From Cristatella mucedo (lineage: Eukaryota; Bryozoa; Phylactolaemata; Cristatellidae): 64,000 nt of DNA. Below, in pieces: positions 49,226 through 57,680 of the stretch (within the stretch, counting starts at the first letter, position 1; each line of letters opens with the position of its first letter). Made by a program: the position numbers and the translations under genes. The stretch lies in NCBI GenBank assembly GCA_009760855.2, contig WPIO01000183.1, positions 374,001-438,000 on the forward strand, given 5' to 3'. A model generated the notes under the pieces. It was not told the origin of the DNA. It ran no database searches and worked only from the letters and a program-made list of their open reading frames with translations.

Positions 49226-49617
49226 GTTGTAGCCAACGAAGGTGCTTTCGACCCATCTTATGACCGGTGCCGCTTGAAATTGCCGAAACCTGCAAGTTTC
49301 GCTGTCGCCATCAACGACCAGACGAAATAGAGGGAAGACTTTTTAGCAGGCGTGCGTCTTTTAACTAAGCATTGCGGATTCAACCAATTCTTGCCAAAAG
49401 CTCTGCAAAGTCAGCTTGTATATGACCTTTATTGCAAGGTCACTCGGTAAAAGCTGTTTGCACTGAAAAACATGAAACTAGGGATAGCATTAGACGTTGT
49501 GACAGAACTTTTGCAAAAAGTGTTCGCAGTGGCGGAAAAGGATTCCAGGCATTTGCATCCCAACCTTTGCCTCTTCATTGAATAAGTGGGTCGCTTTCTA
49601 AACCAATCGCCTACGAA

Positions 49618-49719
49618 TGCGCCTATTGCGGCTCAACATGTCACGAAGAGTGCAGGTGCCCTCATTACGGCATCTTATGCCACATCTGCAAGTTATGAGG
49701 TCATCTCCAAGAAGTGTGT
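49618..49719 (+). pseudogene. Gag nucleocapsid with two zinc knuckles (broken)
   Basis: CAYCGSTCHEECRCP is followed by CHIC and, after an in-frame TGA at 49696-49698, GHLQEVC. The second unit keeps C-x2-C-x4-H-x4-C spacing if the stop counts as one residue. Two knuckles in this order are typical of Ty3/gypsy gag. Confidence 0.8.
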
Positions 49720-50329
49720 ACTAGTAAAGATCGGCATCCAATGAGAGTGGCAGGAAAGGCTACAGCCAGATCAACAAATTCACTCGCCAAGTCCAAGGAC
49801 GTCAGGAAATTTACACACGACGTCGTTTCCATTCCTTCTGAGAGAAGTGTGACTCAAAAAACGTGCACAATACCAGCCCATGTTGTAGGAACCTTCGTTC
49901 AAATTAATTGAAACTCGACTTGAGATAGAGAAAATCTACGCTATCCTTGCAGGATATCAGCAAGTCTGTCCTCACCTCACCCTAGGGCGTAAGCATATTA
50001 CGCTTTGGCCCGCGTTTCGCTTCTGTAGAGATATCTCCTGATAGCATAATTCATCCTCAGGCAGAATACTAAGGAAAAGAGATCCAGGCTTGACTTTTCT
50101 TCTTTGCCGAAACTAACGTGTAACATCAGCAGTATTGTTTTTTGTAAATTTATTGACGGTGCATCGAGACTTAGCGGGACGATCTCTTCAACCAGACACT
50201 GGGTAAGATCGGCAAGGTCAAGGTCAACTTGCATGTTAGAGATAATGCTGTACCCGTGCATATTAAATATCGGATTGTGCAGTTGCGATATGCGAGAAGG
50301 TTGAGGCTGACCTTGGCAAAAAGCACTTT

Positions 50330-51060
50330 GAGGAGGTCATTTATTGGGTCGAGCTGAGCCAATGGGCGACTTCAGTAGTGCCAGTAATTAAGCCCGGTGG
50401 CTCGATCCGCATCTGCGGGGACTACAAAGCAACGCTGAACTCTCAGCTAATAATTTCCAATACCTTCAATAGAAGACTTACAGGAGAAACTGTGTGGCGG
50501 GACTTTATTTTTAAAGCTGGATATATCCCGTGCATCTAGGAAGATCAAGCTTAAGAAAGTGTCGAAAGCTTTTGTTACCTTTACTAAGCACAAGGGTTTG
50601 TTTAAATACAACCACTTGTCGCTTGATGTTGCCTCCACTCCTGATATTTATCAAAGGGCTGTGGATCATTTACTGTTTTTGACTGCCTGGTGGATTGTGC
50701 TACCAGAATGACACTTGTATGACAGGGAAGAATCCAACTTCCCACGTGCACAATCTTTCCTCCGTGTTGGTAAGAATGAAAGGCGCTTGCGTCTGAGGAA
50801 GCAGAGAGAAGTGCATCCTTTTGAATCAATCGATAGTATACCTTGGGCGTCAAATAGATGAGAACGGTAAACATCCCAGGGACAACAAAGTGGCGGCTAT
50901 AAAAACGCTCCACAGCTGACCGCGTCAGTGGCCTCTGGTCATTTATAGGGCTGGTGCAATACCATAACAATTTTTTGCCCAAGCTGGGGCAGGTATTGCA
51001 CCTCTTTGTACAAATTGCTTCAAAAGGAAAGCATGTGGCTATGGACTGCTCCCTGAGAGT
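50330..51060 (+). pseudogene. Ty3/gypsy reverse-transcriptase remnant
   Basis: Recognisable blocks in two frames: QWATSVVPVIKPGGSIRICG then DYKATLN; FPIPSIEDLQEKLCGG; FLKLDISRA (motif with the first catalytic Asp); FVTFTKHKGLFKYNHL; and the catalytic loop as YQND instead of the usual Y-x-D-D. At least three frame changes occur. The changed catalytic loop and the breaks make it inactive. Confidence 0.88.
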
Positions 51061-51083
51061 AGGCTTTCACAAAAGTTAAGGAA

Positions 51084-51500
51084 ATGATTAGTTCTGAAAG
51101 CGTCCTGACAGCATACAACCAAAATGAAATCCTCTTGCTAGCTTGCGACGTGTCATCTTATGGAATAAGTGCTGTTTTATTTCATCGATTAGCCGACGGA
51201 CAGAAAATGCCTATCGTCTTCGCTTCCCGTACACTATGCACTAGCGAGAAAAACTGTTCGCTGACTGATAAGGAGGCCTTGTCACTAATTTTAGGCGAAT
51301 TGCGTTGTCATTTAGACTTGTATGGACGGGAGTTCCTGCTTCTTACCGATCACCGCTCGCTCATTACTATCCCTAAGAACTACATTCCGTCTATGGCTGC
51401 CATGCGATAGGACGCTGTGTTGTCTGCATACACATATGCAGGCGGTCAGAAAAAGCAGGCTAGCGCTGATGCTATATCGAGACTGTCACTGCCACAAAAG
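51084..51500 (+). pseudogene. Ty3/gypsy RNase H domain remnant
   Basis: A 108-codon open stretch contains LACDVSSYGISAVLFH, IVFASRTL, EKNCSLTDKEALSLI and LLTDHRSL, the standard RNase H blocks of Ty3/gypsy pol, including Asp and Glu active-site positions. It ends at a TAG (51408-51410) in a region where the frame then shifts to ADAISRLSL. Confidence 0.92.
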
Positions 51501-51664
51501 GAAGACCGCTGTCCCGAGACCTCATTTACGTTGTTCCACGATTACCACTTCGCTATGCTTCTTGTGGCTATGCAAATAGTTCGGGAAGCACTCAAGGTGG
51601 ACTCAACAACGTCTCTTGTTTAGCACTTGCATCCTGTTTTCTTGAGGCACTACAAATACCAGAA

Positions 51665-52080
51665 GACAGCCTTGGTCAAGGTGGGGCACACAGAGTGCTA
51701 AAGCAAGGGCGATAAACTGCATGCACTGCTAGCTTCGACCAAATAGTCTTTTTAAACTCAAAAGGTCAAATGATTGTGACAGAGAAGCGTGGCTGCATAG
51801 TTTTACGCCAATTTTAAATTCTCTACTTTAGTGGCCAGATGGTCTGTGAGCAGCGAGCTACGGAAGTGAGGACCGAGCTAAAAATATGCACGATTCAACT
51901 TGTATGTCGCATCCTGCCACAACCAGGCTCTGACTTTCTGCTGTAATCCTTGGCTGAAATCCATATAAATATACATATACATATACGTCCATACATATAC
52001 ATATACATCCATATACACTGCTTCTTGCAGAAAGTGTGTACGGCAAGCAGTCGCTTCATTCGAGCAACTCACATTAAACC
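51665..52080. other. Spacer with ATACAT repeat
   Basis: 51958-52017 is a degenerate (ATATAC)n/(ATACAT)n run. Otherwise nothing is recognised. Confidence 0.6.
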
Positions 52081-52085
52081 GCTCC

Positions 52086-52235
52086 TTACCTGCATGACAT
52101 CTCTTACTTGCGGACATTTAAAAAGAAACTAAAAGGAATCTGTTTTAGCAGTATTCAATGGGTCCTTGTGATTTATTCATTTTGTGCTTGCGCGTGCTGC
52201 CACTAAGCATGTTACCTCTAAACTTACGCTTTTTG
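52086..52235 (+). mobile_element. LINE 3' UTR fragment fused to next LINE
   Basis: ACTTGCGGACATTTAAAAAG, TTCAATGGGTCCTTGTGATT and GCGTGCTGCCACTAAGCATG are the ORF2 end and 3' UTR of the family, cut before the hairpin tail. The next LINE copy starts directly after it, so the 349-codon frame beginning at 52184 starts in this fragment. Confidence 0.8.
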
Positions 52236-53470
52236 AAACTGAACTTGCATCTGAAGTACCTCTGAAATATGGAGTACCTCAGGGCTCAGTGCTAGGTCCG
52301 GTTCTTTTCACGGTTTATACTCTGCCTCTTGCTGATGTGATTGCCAAGGACAATCTAGGCTTTCACTTCTATGCAGATGACACTCAGTTGTACCTTTGCT
52401 TTGATCCCTCACAGCCTTCGAGCACCTCAAATTCTCTAAACTCACTAGATGCATGCATTGATAACATCCGCACATGGATGGCAGCAAATTTTCTAAAACT
52501 TAACGATGATAAAACTAACTTACTAGTTATGGGCAAACCCAGTGTGATCCAGAGATTGGAAAGGCTGACTCTCAAAATTGGCTCTGCCAGCATATCTTCT
52601 TTTGAATCAGCTCAAAATTTAGGTGTCATGTTCAAAAGTGACGTCTGGTTAGACGACCACATCAGCTCCACAGTCAAATCCGCCTACTTTCAGCTTCATA
52701 ACATTGCTAAAATTCTGGCCTGTTTAGATAAAAATACCACGTCCAAGTTGGTCCATGCATTCGTGACATCTCGTCTTGACTTCTGCAACTCACCACTCAC
52801 TGGCCTACCAGCATGTGCGATCAGGCGATTGCAGCTGGTGCAAAACTCTGCAGCTAGGCTTGGCTGTCGTGAGCGTCGCAGTTGCCACATTACTCCACTT
52901 CTCGCCGACCTGCACTGGCTACCAGTCAAGCAACGGATTGACTTCAAGGTTTTGTCCCTCACTTTTAGGTCCCTTCATTCTATGGCTCCAGCCTATCTGT
53001 CAGATATACTACCCCATCAGGCTAAGCATCGTACCACCCGCTTTTCGGAATCCAATAGTCTAGAAATACCTCATACAAACCTTAAATCCTTTGGAGACCG
53101 TGCATTTAGTTCATATGCTCCCAAAGCCTGGAACTCTCTCCCGACCTGCGTCAGAACATCCCCTGACCTGACCACATTTAAAAGGAACCTAAAAACACAC
53201 CTATTTAGGACAGCATTTAGTGGGTCCCTGTGATTCGTCCTTGATGTGCTTATGCGTGCTGACACTGTGCATGCTGCCACTAACCACATTTGCATGCTGA
53301 CCCTGTGCATGTCACCCCTAACCATATTATTCATTTCGTTTGTTTTTTCAACCATGATTTCACCTACCTTTCAATTGCATTTCACTTTACAGCAAATGTA
53401 AAGCGCCTAGAGAGAGATTAAGTTCTCTGAGGGCGCTTTATCAAGTGAATTATTATTATTATTAATATTA
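52235..53470 (+). mobile_element. LINE copy with open C-terminal ORF2
   Basis: The frame is open from [20 protein letters not shown] through HFYADDTQLYL (catalytic motif intact), MAANFLKLNDDKTNLLVMGK, AKILACLDKNTTSKLVHAFV and LHWLPVKQ to FRTAFSGSL, stop at 53231-53233. Then the 3' UTR, the hairpin GCGCCTAGAGAGAGATTAAG and GTTCTCTGAGGGCGCTTTAT, and (ATT)n. 5' truncated within the palm; no catalytic first Asp, so inactive alone. Confidence 0.95.
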
Positions 53471-53494
53471 TTATAGCGACTTATCATACTGTAG

Positions 53495-53575
53495 AAACAG
53501 CTTGATAAGGTGCCTAAAAAGAGATTAAGTTATCTGTCGGCGCTACACAAGTGTATCGTTATTATTATTATGGTG
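53495..53575 (+). mobile_element. Extra LINE tail downstream of the previous copy
   Basis: GATAAGGTGCCTAAAAAGAG, ATTAAGTTATCTGTCGGCGC and TACACAAGTG, then (TTA)n, are an older and more diverged hairpin tail. Confidence 0.8.
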
Positions 53576-53845
53576 ACTCCAAATACAAATTTAAAAGACC
53601 TCCTTATGTATAATTTTGTTTTAACAGTGTCTGCTCTTCTTCAGGGATCTTTCAGCAAATTAGGAAACAGTTCGTTCACGGTATATACACGACTATCGCG
53701 TGTCCTGACGATATTTCCGATCCAGGGAAACCTTTTCAGAGAGACAGCTATAACTTACTCTTACGGTGACTTAGGAACTCTAAGCTGCGGCTAAAATTTC
53801 CATACTGCTCGTTGTCGAATCATTGTGCAATGACCTCGGTCACAG
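53576..53845. other. No recognised feature
   Basis: Unique sequence between repeats. Confidence 0.4.
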
Positions 53846-53849
53846 GCTT

Positions 53850-54125
53850 CATGCCCAAGGTACGTCTACCTCAAACTACCAACGAGATTGCTGCGACCTA
53901 CGATGCATCCAGTCCTTCCTAGGTTGGTGAATTGAAGAGCAATCCGAAATTGCTCAATTGCTATCAGCAATACCTCAGCCATCTAAGCACTTTGCCGCTG
54001 TGACTCAACGTTGGAAAGATGTACCTTGGCGCTGGGATCCTGAGCAACGACAAGCTTTACTCACAGTAGAAACGCCACTAGAGTCCTTGTATTTGTTGGC
54101 ACACCTTTATCCTAGAGCTATTCAT
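53850..54125 (+). mobile_element. Possible Ty3/gypsy pol fragment (RT-RNase H connection)
   Basis: Frames read LPQTTNEIAA, VGELKSNPKLLNCYQQYL and KDVPWRWDPEQRQALLTVET. The order (P-T-N, then E-L-x-S-x-x-x-L-x-x-Y-Y, then W-x-W-x-x-x-x-x-A) matches the connection region of gypsy-type pol. Short and shifted, so moderate support. Confidence 0.45.
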
Positions 54126-54204
54126 CATCCTCAGTAGCGTTGTCACAGCATGGCAATTGTGCAGTCCTGTAAGGACCAATGCCCATGGCAATGATAGACC
54201 AGTT

Positions 54205-54350
54205 ATAATTCATTTGTATAGCGCCCCAAGAGAACTAAATCTCTATTCAGGCGCTTCACATATGCCTCAGGGCTCGAGCCCACGACCTCAGCCGGACCTT
54301 AATCGGGGCGAGCACCTTAACCGCTGGACCAACCCAGCTGTTTTTGCCTT
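54205..54350 (-). mobile_element. tRNA-derived SINE (type B) with LINE-like hairpin tail
   Basis: On the minus strand: GGTTGGTCCAGCGGTTAAGG (A-box region), GGTCGTGGGCTCGAGCCCTG (B box GGCTCGAGCCC), then immediately GTGAAGCGCCTGAATAGAGA, TTTAGTTCTCTTGGGGCGCT and ATACAAATGAATT. The second half is the same hairpin design as the LINE tail (GCGCC ... GGCGC around AGAGA/TCTCT). Confidence 0.88.
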
Positions 54351-54354
54351 ACGT

Positions 54355-55170
54355 TCACTCGCAGCCACTGAAATTATTAGTTTAATTAGCTTCCTTACAC
54401 AATAACGCCCATTTGCAGAGACCATAAACATCTACTAGACCTCCTAATAGCAGGCAGGGCAAGGTTCAGAATATAAAGATGGGTTCTGGTAATTTTTGAC
54501 TATCAATATAAATTACCGGCCTCCGTTATAAATTAAGTGGCCGTCTTGGTCAAGTGAAGTCAGTACAGATGGTCTCAGTGTAGGCTGCCTGAAGCGTTAA
54601 TGCCGACATGCCGGCACTTATCTTCAAAGGAATTCGTATTTTAGTTATTGATTGTCAACGCTACACCTGTCAAGGCTACACTAATTGCAAAATGGACAGA
54701 GTGAGACTCATTCAAACAAGTTCGTCTCTTTCAGAATCGATGGACGGCCTCCAGCTGTTGGTAAAAGTATGACGTGTACGACCGCAGGCGTAATGAACTG
54801 CGTGTTCAGCAATGCCAACCATTATGTGCTCCCTGGTAGCACCGCAAGCTCAAGGTATTTTGCTTAAGGTGCAGCATTGGTAGCACCCCGGTATGATCCG
54901 CATCAATGCTCTAACTCGTGGCCATGTCCGGTGGTCAGGCATAATCCCGATGCCGAGACAACCAGATGCGATCGCACGACCGGTCAGCTTCACTGCATCA
55001 GCTACCAGCCTCTCCTTTGCGTCCGTGCGATTAGCTAGAGCAGCCCTAATAGGTGAGGTCATTGATAGTTTATGTTGATTACATTGGACCACCGAAGGAA
55101 ACCGCTTTCAGTAATAATCATAATACTAAAATTAATCATAAAAATAAATGTGTACTAATAATAGTATGAC
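54355..55170. other. No recognised feature
   Basis: Contains only short open frames and an AT-rich stretch near 55110-55180. Confidence 0.4.
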
Positions 55171-55174
55171 TTTA

Positions 55175-55910
55175 TAAATTAATTTGTACATTGTCCTTAC
55201 AGAACTAAATCTCTGTGTATGGTCTCTGCACGTGCAAGTGCAGTTAGGAATGCGTGCCAATACGGTAAGGCATTGTTATAGCACAGTTTCAGTTCGCATA
55301 AGCACCCAGTGATCGTTATAATGACCCAGCAAATGCTATGAGGAATAGATGCGTCTTTAGCTTCTTTTGAAACTTCGTTAAGCCAGGCAATGTCCTAATG
55401 ATAGTCGGGTATGAGTTACAGGTTTTGATAAAAATCCAACTAAAGGCATAGTCTCCAATGGATTTCAGATTGGTTTGAGGTATGGCTTAATGGCTTGAGT
55501 CAAAATAGTAGGTCGCACGATTCTCAGCCTGATTTGGGGATGGCTCTGATAGATAAGCTTGAGTCAGAGAATGGGGAAACTTAAAAGTGAGTGATAAAAT
55601 CGTGAAGTCAATTGCCCTGCTTAATGGTGAGCCAGTGCAGGCCAGAAAGAAGTTCCATAGTGCGACAACTGCTGCACTAACAGACATATCACATTACAGA
55701 CCTGTGCACCAACTACAAGTGCATTATTGCGTAGGTCAATGCCTGCAGCCGTATGCTACAGACATAAAGATGGAATGTCATAAATGCACATGTAAACTTG
55801 AATGTGTTTTTCCTGTCTAAGCAGCACCAAATATTGACAATGTTACGACGCTGAAAGTAGGCAAACTTGAGTATGGAGCCAGTGTGGTCGTTTAGAGAAA
55901 GGTCACTTTA
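55175..55910 (-). mobile_element. LINE relic, strongly diverged
   Basis: The minus strand keeps ILSLTFKFPHSLTQAYLSEP (compare ILSLTF-SLHS-APAYLSD in better copies), GGGTCATTATAACG in place of the usual GGGTCCCTGTGATT, and a poor tail near 55185-55235. Old copy. Confidence 0.7.
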
Positions 55911-55942
55911 ATGTAATGTAATGTAATGTAATGTAATGTATC
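55911..55942. repeat. (TAATG)n microsatellite
   Basis: About six TAATG units, located where the LINE relic's homology to the AGGTCACTTT region ends. Confidence 0.95.
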
Positions 55943-55944
55943 TC

Positions 55945-56376
55945 CGTCAGTATCTCCACAAAGTCATAAAGACCATGTGGGTGTTACGCAGGAGAGTTTT
56001 GTAAAGCGCACTTACAGCCTAAGCGGCTTTCGGTATGCATTCGGTAGCCAACAGACTTTGTCTCACGCAACAAAGAGAAAGTGGGAAGCATAGCAGAGTT
56101 AGGAGAGCAGGTGAGGTAGTGAGTATCATAGAAGTGGTAAATGATACTAATATTTTGGATTGATATCACACGCACTCAGAAAATGCATGAACGCCTGCAT
56201 TTCCCTGATTCAACAAAACTAGCTACTGTAAAAAATCTGACAATGTTTTCCACGTTAGGTATGCCGACCACATTGGTGACGTAGCATAACACCTGATTTA
56301 CAAACGAGGTATTCAAGCTGCTCTAAGTAAAAACACGGCATACGATCACGCAGTGAAAACCAGTCCAAAATAGCTT
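55945..56376. other. No recognised feature
   Basis: Unique sequence. Confidence 0.4.
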
Positions 56377-56377
56377 T

Positions 56378-56455
56378 TAGTAATAATAATATTAATAATG
56401 CATTTATTATAGTACCCTCAGTGAACCTATTCTCTCTCTAGGCACTTTAAAAGAC
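56378..56455 (-). mobile_element. LINE tail only
   Basis: (AAT)n at 56380-56400, then on the minus strand AAAGTGCCTAGAGAGAGAAT and TCACTGAGGGTACTATAATA. A solitary hairpin tail. Confidence 0.8.
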
Positions 56456-56459
56456 AATA

Positions 56460-56783
56460 AGGGCTGGTATCAGGAAATTCAGCGGCCACCTACAAGATCA
56501 GCAAAATCAATTCCTCTTAGCCATACGTCTGGCACCTCAAAATAGGTCTGCTCGTAAAGGATCGAGTCATTTATCATCAGTATTAAGACCTGCAGTAACA
56601 TGTTGGGCAGGAAAGAAGACAGTCATTTCATGTTGGAGACAATGTATGGGCATAAAACCTCCAGGGGAAATCACGAAGGCTACCGGCTGCTATACATAGA
56701 TCTGGACCTATCACGTGAACCGAAGAAAGTGCTGGCCTTTGCCGACCAGTTTTTTGCTCAGGCCGGATGGCATATATGTAAAG
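56460..56783. other. No recognised feature
   Basis: Unique sequence, including a short frame at 56600-56794 that is not recognised. Confidence 0.4.
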
Positions 56784-56784
56784 C

Positions 56785-57430
56785 ACTAGGATAGAGATGA
56801 AATGCTGGTGCAAAAATCTGCAGCTAGGCATGTCTGTCGGGAGCGTCGCAGTTGCCGCATCAAACCACTTCTCGCCGTTCTGCACTGGCTACCTGTCAAG
56901 CTACACATTGACTTCAAGGTTTTGTTGCTCACTTTTAGGTCCCTTTATACTTTCGCTCCTCCCTACCTTTCAGATCCAGACACCCCACGAGGCTAAGCAT
57001 CGTACCACCCAATTTTCGGAATCCAACTTTTTGACTATACCTTGTACAAACCTCAAATCCTTTGGAGACCGTGCATTTAGTTTGTATGCTCCCAAAGCCT
57101 GGAACTCACTCCAGACCTGCTTCACGGCATCTCCTGATTTGTCCACATTTTAAAAGAAACTAAAACGCATTTATTTATGGCAGAATTTAATGGATCCATG
57201 TGATTCGCTCTTTATGTGCTTATGTGTGCTGACATCGCTGCATGTGGCCATTAACCACACTTGTATGCTGACTCTGTGCCTGTCACCCCTAACCATGTTA
57301 TCGTTGTTGTTTATTGAGCATGCTACCACTAACCATTTGATCGTGCTACCCTTGCAGAAATTGTAAAGCGCCTAGATAGATATATTAGTTCTGTGAGGGC
57401 GGTTTATCAAATGTATCATCATTATTACAT
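56785..57430 (+). mobile_element. LINE copy, 3' part with tail
   Basis: LVQKSAARHVCRERRSC, LHWLPVKLHIDFKVL and FGDRAFSLYAPKAWNSL are preserved, then the 3' UTR and GTAAAGCGCCTAGATAGATA, GTGAGGGCGGTTTATCAAAT, (ATT)n. 5' truncated, frame broken near 56990 and 57150. Confidence 0.9.
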
Positions 57431-57454
57431 ATTAACATCTTTGGGGGCCTAAAA

Positions 57455-57575
57455 TATGCATTATATATATATATATAATATGTATTATTTATATAATAAT
57501 AAATATGTATAGCCCCACAGTTATATATATATATATAATTATATATATTATAAATACATATTTATTTTATTTACT
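57455..57575. repeat. AT-rich palindromic low-complexity block
   Basis: (TA)n runs and TATTTATATAATAATAAATA-type self-complementary stretches on both sides of GCCCCACAG at 57512. Confidence 0.85.
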
Positions 57576-57604
57576 GACACAACTACCAGATGGATGTGGT
57601 GGTG

Positions 57605-57680
57605 ACATCAAGAATACTAGAGAGAGATTGAGTTCTCTGAGGGCGCTTTATCAATTGCATTATAATAATAATAATAATTA
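57605..57680 (+). mobile_element. LINE tail facing an opposite copy
   Basis: CTAGAGAGAGATTGAGTTCT, CTGAGGGCGCTTTATCAATT and GCATTATAATAATAATAATA. It is joined through the AAT/ATT run to the minus-strand LINE that begins at 57680. Confidence 0.88.

Larger units (their letters stand above)
49230..51660 (+). mobile_element. Ty3/gypsy-type LTR-retrotransposon relic (gag-pol)
   Basis: In order on the plus strand are a gag-like region (KHCGFNQFLPKALQSQLVYD), two zinc knuckles, a decayed protease interval, reverse transcriptase, and RNase H followed by ASADAISRLSL, the usual end of the RNase H domain. Frames are broken by many stops and shifts. No integrase and no flanking LTR pair were found; both may have been lost. 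The LTR at 18009-18393 cannot be linked to it. Non-functional. Confidence 0.9.
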
